Counted from the first letter of the stretch, positions 39,055-47,314 are shown. The stretch: 64,000 bases of DNA from Timaviella obliquedivisa GSE-PSE-MK23-08B (GCA_019358855.1 JAHHII010000001.1:62001-126000); one strand, 5' to 3'. The notes: generated by a model not told the origin, from the letters alone. Program-made: numbers and translations.

Positions 39055-40839
39055 ATGTCCATAGTGGAAAGCTTCTCCATGAAAAAGCCATTGGCTCCCG
39101 TTTGGATTAATTTTTGGTTTTGGTCTGGTTTATCTAGCGTTACTCTGGCAATTTGCGGCTCAGGATTATTGATCCAACCTGCTGCGGCTCAAGACGTACA
39201 GAACCCTACCCAAAACCCTAGCCCAGGGCAGAATATCCAGAACCCCATTATTAACGCCATCATTGATGTTGGGGTGGTGCAGCGGTTTGGGTCTGCTACC
39301 GATGATGTGATTACTCTTAAGCCTGTAGAAGGCGATCGCCTCACCCTAAAATTTGCCGATCAAGGGGTTCCTAAAAAGATCGTCACTGCCAACGAGGTCA
39401 CGTTAAATGTTACTTTGCAGCCTTTGCCTGAACCGCAGGTCAAAGAGCGGGTCGTTTTAAGCAGTCATCGCAGCTTTGAAAGTGCCGAAGATAGCGCGAA
39501 TCAATGGAAGTCTAAGGGGATTGACGTAGAGCTAGCTCAACCCCGACAGTGGCAAGTTTGGGCAAAGCGAGAAACCTACAAAACCCCGCTACTGCGTCGA
39601 TTATTGATGCAGAACTTGCGCGCTAATGGCGCAACGATCGCTTTTATTGACTCGAAGTTGGAGACACAAGCCCCCAAAGCAACCTTCACAACAGGCGGCA
39701 ATCGCTACCAGCGGGACGATTTGGTGATTGATGCGGGGAGCGATCGCGTGGAAGTGACCTTCAACCACGAAGACCATGGGCGGCGGGTATACGGCGGCGA
39801 CCTCAAGCTTCAGCCCAACGCTTACGGCACCTATACCCTGGTCAACCAAGTCCCGATCGAAACTTATCTGCGAGGCGTTGTTCCTAACGAAATTGGAGCC
39901 AGCGCCCCTCCCACTGCCATTGAGGCACAGGCAATTTTGGCTCGAACCTATGCGCTGCGAAACCTGCGCCGCTTTGCCATTGATAACTACCAAATGTGTG
40001 CCGACACTCAGTGTCAGGTTTACTACGGACTTTCTGGCTCAGCGCCTGAGTCAGACCGGGCGATCGCGGCTACGGCTGGGCAAGTATTGACCTACCAGAA
40101 TGAATTGGTTGATGCCCTCTACTCCTCGACTACGGGCGGCGTTACTGCGCCCTTTAGCAATGTCTGGAACGGTGCCGATCGTCCCTACCTTCAAGCCGTT
40201 GTGGACTCGGCAGAAAACGTTTGGGATCTCTCAGCTAAGCCCCTGACCGATGAAGCCAACTTCCGGGCATTTATAGCCGAAAAGAAAGGCTTTAACGAGG
40301 CAAGCTGGGATTATTTCCGTTGGCGAACCAATAGCACTTTGGCAGAACTCTCCCAAGACCTAAGAAGTTATCTGCAAAGCAAGCAGAGTCCGCTGGAAGA
40401 CTTCACAAAAATTCAGGATATTAAAGTACTAGAGCGATCGCCTGCCGGACGAGTTCAGCAGATGTCTGTCACCACCGATAAAGGTGTCATTCAACTTGAG
40501 AAAGACGAGATTCTACGCGCATTCTACGCGCCTAGCAGCACCCTCTTTTACCTCGATCCAATCTACGAGGTATCTACGAAAGCGCTGAAAGCACCTAAAA
40601 TCATTGGGACAGCCCCTCAAAAGCAAGTATCCCGTCCTGCCATCCAAGCGGCTCCCAAAGTTTTGAAGGGCTATGCTTTTGTCGGTGGCGGTTTTGGGCA
40701 TGGTGTGGGCATGAGCCAGACTGGGGCTTACCACTTAGGCGATTTAGGCTGGTCGAGCAGCCGCATTCTTAGCTTCTATTATCCGGGCACTCAACTTCAG
40801 AACCTTAATCCCTCCATTGTCTTTTGGCAAAACCCATAG
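39055..40839 (+). CDS. SpoIID/LytB-domain exported protein
   Basis: A 594-residue protein. A signal peptide or anchor spans about residues 16-43 (VTLAICGSGLLIQPAAAQ). The SpoIID/LytB core is marked by YLRGVVPNEIGASAPPTAIE (about 276-295), AILARTYAL, SSTTGGVTAPFSNVWNG and the terminal GGGFGHGVGMSQTGA. SpoIID of Bacillus is a lytic transglycosylase; cyanobacterial members are presumed wall-associated. Catalytic details for this protein are not proved. It precedes ddl on the same strand by 217 bp. Confidence 0.9.
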   Translation: MSIVESFSMKKPLAPVWINFWFWSGLSSVTLAICGSGLLIQPAAAQDVQNPTQNPSPGQNIQNPIINAIIDVGVVQRFGSATDDVITLKPVEGDRLTLKFADQGVPKKIVTANEVTLNVTLQPLPEPQVKERVVLSSHRSFESAEDSANQWKSKGIDVELAQPRQWQVWAKRETYKTPLLRRLLMQNLRANGATIAFIDSKLETQAPKATFTTGGNRYQRDDLVIDAGSDRVEVTFNHEDHGRRVYGGDLKLQPNAYGTYTLVNQVPIETYLRGVVPNEIGASAPPTAIEAQAILARTYALRNLRRFAIDNYQMCADTQCQVYYGLSGSAPESDRAIAATAGQVLTYQNELVDALYSSTTGGVTAPFSNVWNGADRPYLQAVVDSAENVWDLSAKPLTDEANFRAFIAEKKGFNEASWDYFRWRTNSTLAELSQDLRSYLQSKQSPLEDFTKIQDIKVLERSPAGRVQQMSVTTDKGVIQLEKDEILRAFYAPSSTLFYLDPIYEVSTKALKAPKIIGTAPQKQVSRPAIQAAPKVLKGYAFVGGGFGHGVGMSQTGAYHLGDLGWSSSRILSFYYPGTQLQNLNPSIVFWQNP

Positions 40840-41056
40840 GTTTATAAGCTGAACTTGTTTATAGGCTGAATTTATTTACAAGCTCAACTTGTTCATAAGC
40901 GGAACTTAATGGAACTTCGGAAAATTCCTGTGACAAGGGTGTGGTACGCTACTGGCGATCGCGCTGGAAATCGTTGTCACTCGACAAAAAATGCCAGGGG
41001 TGATTGTTGTCGAAAAAAGTGATTGTTGTAGAAAAAGCAGGGCATCAGGAAAGGCT

Positions 41057-42130
41057 ATGGCAAAGCAGAAGGTGGGGTTACTGTTTGGAGGCTGCTCAGG
41101 AGAACACGAAGTCTCCATTAAATCAGCCAAGGCGATCGCCCAAGCCCTCACCACGCCGCTCAACACTGCCCGATACGACCTGGCTCTTTTCTACATTCAA
41201 AAAGACGGCGTTTGGCAAGGCAGCAAAGTTGCAGAACAAGTTCTTGCCTCTGGTCAGGCGTTTCAGCCAATCTTTGACTCTTCTCAACCGCCCTCTTTCC
41301 GTCAACAGCGCTGGACATTTCCGCCCGAAGTTGCTGAAATCGATGTTTGGTTCCCTATTCTTCATGGCCCCAACGGTGAAGACGGTACGGTTCAAGGCTT
41401 GCTGAAGTTGATGCAGGTGCCCTGTGTTGGTTCGGGTGTTTTAGCATCGTCGGTGGGCATGGATAAACTGGCGATGAAAGATATTTTTGCTCAAGCTGGG
41501 CTGCCCCAGGTTAAGTATTTACCTGTGACTCGTCGGCAGGTTGGAGATGCAGGGGAATCTGCCAAAATCTGCGATCGCATCGAAGCCGAGTTAGGCTACC
41601 CGTGTTTTGTTAAACCTGCCAACCTGGGTTCTTCTGTGGGGATTGCTAAGGTTCGCACCCGTCCTGAACTGGAAGCTGCGTTAAATCATGCTGCCACGCT
41701 CGATCGCCGCCTGATTGTCGAAGCCGGGGTGATTGCCCGCGAGATTGAATGTGCGGTTTTGGGCAACGATCAGCCGCAAGCCTCTGTGGTGGGTGAAATT
41801 ACCTTTAAGAGCGACTTTTACGACTATGAAACCAAATACACTCCGGGCAAAGCCGACTGGTTTATTCCGGCTCCTCTTCCTGCCGCGATCGCCACTCAAA
41901 TTCAAGAAATGGCAATTCAAGCCTTCACTGCCCTAGATGGCGCAGGCATCAGCCGCGTAGATTTCTTTTACGTAGAAGCGACGGGAGCGGTGCTGATTAA
42001 CGAAGTCAATACAATGCCTGGTTTTACAGCTACTAGCATGTATCCCCAACTGTGGGCAGCGAGTGGAATTCCTTTTTCAGATTTGGTCGATCGGCTGGTG
42101 CAATTGGCGATCGAACGAGGCAAGACTTGA
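41057..42130 (+). CDS. ddl: D-alanine--D-alanine ligase
   Basis: From ATG 41057, preceded by AGGAAAGG, the product has 357 residues and an ATP-grasp fold: N-terminal [18 protein letters not shown], central loop [54 protein letters not shown], and the C-terminal [20 protein letters not shown]. It makes the D-Ala-D-Ala dipeptide for peptidoglycan. A longer start at 40991 is unlikely. In many cyanobacteria ftsQ and ftsZ follow; here they do not. Confidence 0.96.
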   Translation: MAKQKVGLLFGGCSGEHEVSIKSAKAIAQALTTPLNTARYDLALFYIQKDGVWQGSKVAEQVLASGQAFQPIFDSSQPPSFRQQRWTFPPEVAEIDVWFPILHGPNGEDGTVQGLLKLMQVPCVGSGVLASSVGMDKLAMKDIFAQAGLPQVKYLPVTRRQVGDAGESAKICDRIEAELGYPCFVKPANLGSSVGIAKVRTRPELEAALNHAATLDRRLIVEAGVIAREIECAVLGNDQPQASVVGEITFKSDFYDYETKYTPGKADWFIPAPLPAAIATQIQEMAIQAFTALDGAGISRVDFFYVEATGAVLINEVNTMPGFTATSMYPQLWAASGIPFSDLVDRLVQLAIERGKT

Positions 42131-42204
42131 TAAAACTCTTTGTCTGGCGGCGGGGAAGCCTGCCTGGTGGATGATTTTGTGCTTGGTTCTCTTTGGTTAA
42201 CCTA

Positions 42205-42327
42205 GTGGTGTCGATTATTCTCTGGGTGTCTGTGACAAAGCGGTTAGGTAAGTCTCCTTGGTTGCTTCTACGGTTCCTCGTGCCGCTTGTCAATATGGCG
42301 CTGATTGGCTATTTGGCGTTTGCTTAA
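42205..42327 (+). CDS. Small single-pass membrane protein, about 40 residues
   Basis: A 40-codon frame starting at GTG 42205 encodes VVSIILWVSVTKRLGKSPW followed by a second hydrophobic segment (FLVPLVNMALIGYLAF). The residues and a conserved KRLGKSPW turn look like a real small two-segment membrane protein. A TTG at 42193 could extend it, while the frame upstream is closed by TGA. It lies 74 bp after ddl and before a strong terminator, so it is probably the last gene of the ddl transcript. Confidence 0.55.
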   Translation: MVSIILWVSVTKRLGKSPWLLLRFLVPLVNMALIGYLAFA

Positions 42328-42361
42328 ACCACTGCCCTTGATTTTAAAGGTATATAGACCT

Positions 42362-42402
42362 AAAGACGATCGCCTCCCATAAGTTGAGAGGCGATCGTCT
42401 TT
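42362..42402. terminator. Strong intrinsic terminator with HIP1-like stem
   Basis: AAAGACGATCGCCTC and GAGGCGATCGTCTTT form a perfect fifteen-base-pair stem with an 11-base loop, followed by TTTTC. It lies 34 bp after the small membrane protein gene. The stem contains CGATCGCC twice in palindromic form. Confidence 0.85.
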
Positions 42403-42463
42403 TCATCCCTGCTAAAATTGGAGAGAACGGTAAATTGCTCTCTCCCAGTGCCCAGGGTTTGAT

Positions 42464-43033
42464 ATGAAACAGTCTAAGAACGTTCATAGAAAAAAGCTTT
42501 TCCTGGGGTTGGTGCGCCGCTACCCTGTTGCCTCTGTTGTTGGTTTATGGATGACTTTATTGTTCTTGGCAGGGCTTTCTACGGCTGCACTCATGAACGT
42601 AAATCATAGCCAAACAACCCAAACAACCCAGATTTCTGCAACGGAGCCTTCGACCTCTCTACTCACGCAGCCTGCCACAGTAGAACAACCCAAACAGGTA
42701 TTGCCGTGGTTGTCGTTTGGGGCGATCGCTTTAAGCTGCACTTTAGGTTGCCTCATGCTTTCCCAAAGCTTTCGTTCGGCTGGCTATCAACCCGTTCAAC
42801 GTAAACCTTTTAAGGCTAGAAGCTTTACGCCTCTAAAATCAGCCGAAGCAGATCGCCAAGATGCCCCTGTTGCTGCCGAGCGATCGCAGCCCAACGAATC
42901 ATCTAGTACGCCATTCGCGACTTCAGTTACAGTTGTGCCTACCCAACAAAATCATCCGCTCGATTGGGACGAACCTAGCCTTGCAGACAGTCTTGATATG
43001 CGCCAACGACGACCTTTGTCTCACTGGCTTTAA
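42464..43033 (+). CDS. Two-pass membrane protein of unknown function
   Basis: A 189-residue protein. After a basic start (MKQSKNVHRKK) come two membrane segments (about 27-45, GLWMTLLFLAGLSTAAL, and about 85-101, LSFGAIALSCTLGCLML). The C-terminal half is low-complexity and ends in MRQRRPLSHWL. No enzymatic motif is present. It lies in the cell-wall neighbourhood between ddl and the RM island, in the position where ftsQ would be expected in many cyanobacteria, but it does not resemble FtsQ. Confidence 0.7.
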   Translation: MKQSKNVHRKKLFLGLVRRYPVASVVGLWMTLLFLAGLSTAALMNVNHSQTTQTTQISATEPSTSLLTQPATVEQPKQVLPWLSFGAIALSCTLGCLMLSQSFRSAGYQPVQRKPFKARSFTPLKSAEADRQDAPVAAERSQPNESSSTPFATSVTVVPTQQNHPLDWDEPSLADSLDMRQRRPLSHWL

Positions 43034-43056
43034 TCTCAGATAGCTCGCTCCCCTAA

Positions 43057-43205
43057 GGGAGTTGCGTGAAAATAAAACACTAGTGAGATGCATTGGCTTT
43101 TTAGCCCCCTAAATCCCCCATTCTGGGGGACTTTGACAGGTTCGGAAGTCCCCCAGAATGGGGGATTTAGGGGGCGGTTCGGGGCGTTATTTAATCGCAA
43201 CTCCC
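43057..43205. mobile_element. MITE family A, copy 2
   Basis: A 149-bp element with ends GGGAGTTGCG and CGCAACTCCC and TAA on both sides (43054-43056 and 43206-43208). The inside is a long palindrome with CTAAATCCCCCATTCTGG and GAATGGGGGATTTAGG. It shares termini and core with 12237-12386, and the core with the family B copies. Confidence 0.8.
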
Positions 43206-43268
43206 TAAGGTCTTGCATACAGAAAGTCAGGGTTGGATTACTTTTGATTGTAGCCAATGACTACGGAA

Positions 43269-44993
43269 TTAAATTTTGAGATGCGCGATCGCTGACTTTA
43301 CAAAGGTTTCTGCTCGTTGCTGACTCTGACGCAAACTTTCCTCAAGGCGATCGCACATCTGCATCAGTTCATCTACTTTAGTTACAATGCGCTTTTGTTC
43401 AGCAAGAGGTGGGAGGGGAATCGGCAAATTACGAATCTGCTCTCTAGTAATATTTTTCATCGAATCACTAGTCCCCGTGCCTTCTCCCCCATAGTATTGA
43501 CGTGCTAAATCACTGTTGTTGCAAAGATTAAAAAATCTCTTTTCCAAGCAATCAGGAAACAGAACTCTAAGAGTTTTATCATTTAGCAAAAGTTGAGGTG
43601 GTGTATGTTCGACAACTACACTTTTCCCTACAAGCTCGCTTGTGTTAGCTCGTGACATAATAAAATCATTAGCCTTAATTTCAGACTCTTTTCTTGGCTC
43701 TATACTGGCAGGTAAAGCTTTATTTTCACTGGGGTTAAATCTATTCCAGGACACAGCACTGATTTTTATCACTCCCCATTCAGATTTATTTTTAGGACGT
43801 TTCTCACATTGAGGACTTGCTCCTGCTTCAATGTCCAGAATTAGATTACCAAATCTTTTCCAAGCCCAAGTGTTTGGAATTTCATAGGGCAAATCGCCAT
43901 CTTCAATAGGAAGTGTTAAAGCATCTCGAATTTTCTTTGCTTCGATTAAAGTTTTCTTCTCGTCTGTAACTCTTACTAGTAAATCAAGAACAGATTCATC
44001 AGTGAAATCTTGAGGAAGGAGTTTACCTCTCACCGCCAACTGCAAAACCGATCGCCTCAAATCATCCACATCTTTAGGATCTTGGCTAAGCTCACACCAG
44101 TTATCACGAACGATCGCCCATCCTTGCTCCAATTTCTCATCTGTTTCGGCACTCATGAGAGCAGCGATCGCGCTTTTCCTCAGCTTTTGCCGTAGGTTTT
44201 CTTGCGTTTGATTGGCGAGGTGAAGGCGATCGCATAGCGCCATCAATTCATCTACTTTTGCAACAATTCGTTTCTGTTCAGCTAAAGGTGGAAGAGGATA
44301 AATAAAGTTTTGAATCGATTGAAGTCCTACGTTAGGTTGGGTTGTTTTGTTAATATATCTGTCAATCTCGGACTTAACCAGTTTGGATAGAGAGTAATAA
44401 TAAGAGTATTTTGGTTCTACATAACCATGAAAATTCTTGATGGTAGCGCAAGAGTAAGAAGCTAAAAAATCAATATCAACCTCAACTAGCCTATTCTCTC
44501 CAATGGTTCCATATCTCGGAAAAATAATATCCCACTTAGTAGGCTGTACTTTTTTTCTTAATCGCTCAAAATCCTCAACGGCAATCTTCTTAGCTCTTTC
44601 AAAGTCAATGACATTATCCTTTTTAAAGTCTCTAGGTGAGACATAGGGTATTCCTTCAGAAACTTCTGTAGGCATCTTATGATCAATATCACCTATGTGC
44701 AAAGCTATATCATTCCACCGACACCAACACCAATTATCAGGTAAAGAATAAGGCTGCTCATCTTCTTGAACTGGAGTGAGAGGACGTTGCTTTGCAAGCT
44801 TTTTAGATTTCTCAAGCTTTTGCTTCTCAATCACTATTTGATTTCTTAATAGTTCAGCAGGTTCATCTTCGGGATTTTGGGGAACTAATTTTCCTCGGAC
44901 TGCCAAATCGAGGATGAGCGATCGCAATTTTGCAATACCGTTGGGCGATTGGGCGATCGTGTTGAAGTTTTCGAGGAAGGTTTTGAGATTCAT
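43269..44993 (-). CDS. hsdS: Type I restriction-modification specificity subunit HsdS
   Basis: A 574-residue protein with two target-recognition domains. The conserved PLPPLAEQKRIVAKVDELM (about 245-263) and its second copy PLPPLAEQKRIVTKVDELM near the C terminus mark the two helical spacers, and LAVRGKLVPQN and LAVRGKLLPQD mark the starts of the two halves. The first 27 residues (MNLKTFLENFNTIAQSPNGIA) also occur as a fragment 770 bp upstream. It partners HsdM and HsdR. Each TRD recognises half of a bipartite target; the sequence cannot say which. Confidence 0.93.
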   Translation of the reverse strand: MNLKTFLENFNTIAQSPNGIAKLRSLILDLAVRGKLVPQNPEDEPAELLRNQIVIEKQKLEKSKKLAKQRPLTPVQEDEQPYSLPDNWCWCRWNDIALHIGDIDHKMPTEVSEGIPYVSPRDFKKDNVIDFERAKKIAVEDFERLRKKVQPTKWDIIFPRYGTIGENRLVEVDIDFLASYSCATIKNFHGYVEPKYSYYYSLSKLVKSEIDRYINKTTQPNVGLQSIQNFIYPLPPLAEQKRIVAKVDELMALCDRLHLANQTQENLRQKLRKSAIAALMSAETDEKLEQGWAIVRDNWCELSQDPKDVDDLRRSVLQLAVRGKLLPQDFTDESVLDLLVRVTDEKKTLIEAKKIRDALTLPIEDGDLPYEIPNTWAWKRFGNLILDIEAGASPQCEKRPKNKSEWGVIKISAVSWNRFNPSENKALPASIEPRKESEIKANDFIMSRANTSELVGKSVVVEHTPPQLLLNDKTLRVLFPDCLEKRFFNLCNNSDLARQYYGGEGTGTSDSMKNITREQIRNLPIPLPPLAEQKRIVTKVDELMQMCDRLEESLRQSQQRAETFVKSAIAHLKI

Positions 44994-45019
44994 TAAGTCA
45001 TTAATCTATTAAGGTTCTG

Positions 45020-45247
45020 CTACAGCAGCTTTAGAAAATCATCTACACTGATTCGAGCTTGTTTCAAAATTTGAGATAGTGTCGATCTTTTGACAGGTCG
45101 ATGAGCAGGAACAGTAATCTTCAATGTTTCATCGGATATTCTTTTCTCCAGGCGAATGTGGCTACCTCGCTGCCGTACAACCTCCCATCCATCTCTCGTA
45201 AATGCTGCAAGAATTTCACGATAAGAGAGACTCGGAACTTTACTCAT
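45020..45247 (-). CDS. hicA: HicA-family mRNA interferase toxin
   Basis: A 75-residue protein with the HicA double-stranded RNA-binding-like fold: YREILAAFTRDGWEVVRQRGSHIRL with the catalytic His in GSH, and the second conserved VPAHRPVKRSTLSQILKQA. It overlaps the hicB stop codon by four bases. Length and catalytic His are normal, so it may be active. It lies within the type I RM operon, just upstream of hsdS. Confidence 0.9.
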   Translation of the reverse strand: MSKVPSLSYREILAAFTRDGWEVVRQRGSHIRLEKRISDETLKITVPAHRPVKRSTLSQILKQARISVDDFLKLL

Positions 45248-45441
45248 ACCACCAGTTCCCTAACAATTATTCCTTCTGAAAAGTTTTCTTCAATAGGCTC
45301 TAAATAAAGCGCGATCGCCTCTTGAATATTTGCCAATGCCCCATCTATGCTTTCACCTTCACTAATGCAACCCGGTAACGAGGGCACATAGATTGTGTAT
45401 CCCCCCTCATCACTTGGTTCTAGAACAACTTGTAGTTTCAT
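45244..45441 (-). CDS. hicB: HicB-family antitoxin
   Basis: From ATG 45441, preceded by GGAGG, the product has 65 residues with a HicB-like N-terminal domain (GGYTIYVPSLPGCISEGESIDGALANIQEAI). It is short and lacks the C-terminal DNA-binding domain seen in longer HicB proteins. It overlaps hicA. Confidence 0.88.
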   Translation of the reverse strand: MKLQVVLEPSDEGGYTIYVPSLPGCISEGESIDGALANIQEAIALYLEPIEENFSEGIIVRELVV

Positions 45442-45474
45442 AATTGCCTCCAATAATAAAATTACTTAATTAAA

Positions 45475-45723
45475 TTATTCACCCCAATCAAACTTGCGTT
45501 GTTCTGTAAGCCGAGCATCGATTTCATCCAGGCTCAAATTTCCCCAACTTCCTTTTGTCTCTTTCAAAATCTTCTCAACCTCAGCAACTCTTTTCTCATA
45601 GTTAACATCACCGTTCTGATCTTTAGATCCTTGTGAAATTAAATCAATAAAGTCACTAACCTGCTGTAAAGTCGATTCTGGAAGGTTATGTAATTTTGTA
45701 ATAATAGTGTCTCGCATTGTCAT
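45475..45723 (-). CDS. Orphan antitoxin-like protein
   Basis: From ATG 45723, with GGAG nine bases upstream, the product has 82 residues: MTMRDTIITKLHNLPEST, a helix that resembles DUF2281-type antitoxins, and a C-terminal tail GSWGNLSLDEIDARL ending in FDWGE. The tail is closely similar to that of the VapB-like protein at 47732-47995. No toxin gene is adjacent. The upstream open frame includes a fragment of hsdS and is not part of this gene. Confidence 0.7.
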   Translation of the reverse strand: MTMRDTIITKLHNLPESTLQQVSDFIDLISQGSKDQNGDVNYEKRVAEVEKILKETKGSWGNLSLDEIDARLTEQRKFDWGE

Positions 45724-45761
45724 AATAATCATCTCCTTTTTTTTCATGAGTGAAGAATAAG

Positions 45762-45837
45762 GCGATCGCAATTTTGCAATACCGTTAGGCGATTGGGCGA
45801 TCGGGTTGAAGTTTTCGAGGAAGGTTTTGAGATTCAT
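45762..45837 (-). pseudogene. hsdS 5-prime fragment ending at a HIP1 site
   Basis: Starting at ATG 45837, the sequence encodes MNLKTFLENFNPIAQSPNG and on to KLRS, matching the first 25 codons of hsdS almost exactly. The match ends at GCGATCGC (45762-45769), where hsdS continues with its own coding sequence (HIP1 at 44918-44925) but this copy runs into the antitoxin leader. The fragment is not likely to be translated as a useful protein. Confidence 0.85.
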
Positions 45838-45859
45838 CAAATAATTTTATGACTAGGAT

Positions 45860-46213
45860 TTATTGATGAACAATCAGAGTATCGCGGCTTAGTTCGAGAT
45901 AGCTGTGTTGCTCAAATAGCTCAATAATTTGCATCAGATTGTTTAGAAATAATGTCTCCAATTCAAAGTTCCTGATATTGCCCTTTGTTACCAACAGCAG
46001 CTTATACGGTTGTTGCCGAATCAAAAATGATTCCAGAAAATCTGCATCCTTTGTAATCACAATCCGCTCCTCAGCCATTGAAAGCTGGTTAATCACAGCA
46101 TCAGGTGTTGAATTCTGATCAGGTAATTCCCTTGTATGCACAACATCCTGCCCCGCTTTCTGCAAACACCATGCCAGCCGTAACGGTAACTGGGCATCTA
46201 CTAAAAATTTCAT
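45860..46213 (-). CDS. DUF5615 PIN-like toxin candidate
   Basis: A 117-residue protein with MKFLVDAQLPLRLAWCLQ and VITKDADFLESFLI, which carry the acidic residues of a PIN-like Mut7-C fold. It starts four bases within the DUF433 gene, in the classical DUF433/DUF5615 arrangement, which is thought to be a toxin-antitoxin-like pair. Activity is not demonstrated for most members. Confidence 0.85.
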   Translation of the reverse strand: MKFLVDAQLPLRLAWCLQKAGQDVVHTRELPDQNSTPDAVINQLSMAEERIVITKDADFLESFLIRQQPYKLLLVTKGNIRNFELETLFLNNLMQIIELFEQHSYLELSRDTLIVHQ

Positions 46214-46446
46214 GAAGCAATCTTATAAATACTCTTTACCTGGCTTAACCGTGCTGCGTATAGCAGCGAAGCTAAAATATCATCTGCTTCCAAATCTTCA
46301 TAGTCTGCCAAAATTTCCTCAGTAGTCATACCCGAACTCAGCAATTCCAGCAAAAACTCAACCGGATACCTAAGATTTCGGACACAAGGCTTACCGTGAC
46401 AAATTTCTGAGTTGAGCGTAATGCGTTGTAAAAGACCTTCCCTCAT
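46210..46446 (-). CDS. DUF433 antitoxin-like protein
   Basis: A 78-residue protein with the DUF433 signature ITLNSEICHGKPCVRNLRYPV and GMTTEEILADYEDLEADDI, a winged-helix-like protein. It overlaps the DUF5615 gene by four bases. It begins four bases after the stop of the MITE-split gene. Confidence 0.88.
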   Translation of the reverse strand: MREGLLQRITLNSEICHGKPCVRNLRYPVEFLLELLSSGMTTEEILADYEDLEADDILASLLYAARLSQVKSIYKIAS

Positions 46447-46449
46447 TGT

Positions 46450-46864
46450 TTAGCTCCCGCTGAATGCTTCAAACACAGATGCCAGGACTGAGTTACCGCT
46501 CATAGAATCATCTCTTCTTAGCGGAGTAAATTCTTCAATATGAATCGGATTCTTAAGTAGATGTAGTAAAAAGTTACTGGCTTGCGCATCCTCGACTTGC
46601 TTAATCAAAATCACTTTCACATTCCTGCGCTGTTCAAAATCCTGTCTATACTGCTCAGGGATCTCAGAGGATGTCTGAGCAGTATCAAAGATTCTTACAC
46701 TTGCCCCCTAAATCCCCCATTCTGGGGGACTTCCGAACCAGCCCTTCTTCAAAGTCCCCCAGAATGGGGGATTTAGGGGGCGGATCGGATAGTAATCTAG
46801 ACTTTTCAGACATCCTCTCAATTTTCCCATCTTTAATCGTTGCCTGAAATTCAACTGCTTTCAT
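46450..46864 (-). pseudogene. Antitoxin-like gene split by a MITE
   Basis: The 5-prime part from ATG 46864 encodes MKAVEFQATIKDGKIE. A 151-bp MITE then interrupts the reading frame. Beyond it, the frame resumes with IPEQYRQDFEQRRNVKVIL and continues to FEAFSGS and stop at 46450-46452. Removing the element and one copy of the 3-bp TGA duplication joins these precisely to give an 86-residue protein, and the N-terminal motif is typical of small antitoxins. The insertion is 154 bp, so it shifts the frame. Confidence 0.85.
46667..46817. mobile_element. MITE family B, copy 1, within an antitoxin gene
   Basis: A 151-bp element bounded by GAGGATGTCTGAG and its inverted complement CAGACATCCTC, flanked by TCA on both sides. 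The interior is palindromic and carries the same CTAAATCCCCCATTCTGG core as family A. The 3-bp TNA-type duplication and GAG ends fit IS1031-group IS5 transposition, from general knowledge of that family. Confidence 0.85.
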
Positions 46865-46911
46865 AAAGAATCCCACTTACTTAACTTTATTTATTTGACC
46901 TTGTAAAACCT

Positions 46912-47142
46912 TCAAGATTCCCAATTGTCCCGTTCCTGTCAAATAAATGCATCTACTTCATTAACATTGGCAAAACTTTGCTTAGCCGTACCTATCATAT
47001 TTTGCAAATGTCGCTTGCTCTTGGAAGAAGATTCTACTAAAACAATTACCTCTACCCTAGCTCCTACTGGCAGTTCAACAGACTGTCACTCAATTACACC
47101 ACCGGGTTTAACAATTACCTGTTGTCGGATTGCATCAATCAT
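46912..47142 (-). pseudogene. Antitoxin pseudogene with two in-frame TGA stops
   Basis: From ATG 47142, MIDAIRQQVIVKPGGVIE is followed by TGA, then QSVELPVGARVEVIVLVE and a helix to VDAFI, then a second TGA and QERDNWES. This is a 76-codon frame with two nonsense codons, each directly before CAG. The residues around the second stop suggest FIRQERDNWES, so CGA to TGA changed one Arg. The remaining open parts look like an AbrB/antitoxin-type protein. It is probably not functional. Confidence 0.75.
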
Positions 47143-47179
47143 GGAGAGCCCCTAAATCAAAATATCGTTATTATCAATC

Positions 47180-47314
47180 CTATGTTTTTTCTAAGCAGAT
47201 TTGCAAGGCAGTCTTCAAAGCCATTCGCGCCTCGTCTGCCGCCGCTGCCGCCTCCTGATATTGCTGAAGTAGGGCGATCGGGTTGAAGTTTTCTAGGAAA
47301 TCTTTCAGATTTAT
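47180..47314 (-). pseudogene. Chimeric hsdS/hsdM fragment
   Basis: The first 13 codons (NLKDFLENFNPIA) match the start of hsdS, but the ATG is ATA here. The frame then passes without a break into LLQQYQEAAAAADEARMALK and on to TALQICLEKT, closely similar to the C terminus of hsdM. The joint lies at CCGATCGCCC. The fragment ends at TAG 47180-47182. This indicates a past fusion of an hsdS start to an hsdM end. Confidence 0.85.

Noticed and set aside
43057-43205. CRISPR-like repeat
   Set aside because: There are only two palindromic arms with a central loop and a duplicated target, not regularly spaced repeats.
45475-45840. A 121-residue HsdS-antitoxin fusion protein
   Set aside because: The upstream part is an hsdS 5-prime fragment started by TTG; a good GGAG site precedes the internal ATG 45723, so a separate antitoxin is the simpler reading.
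46912-47142. TGA recoding (selenocysteine or other) in the antitoxin frame
   Set aside because: No SECIS-like hairpin was seen, and both TGA codons fit simple CGA to TGA decay in a region full of other pseudogenes.
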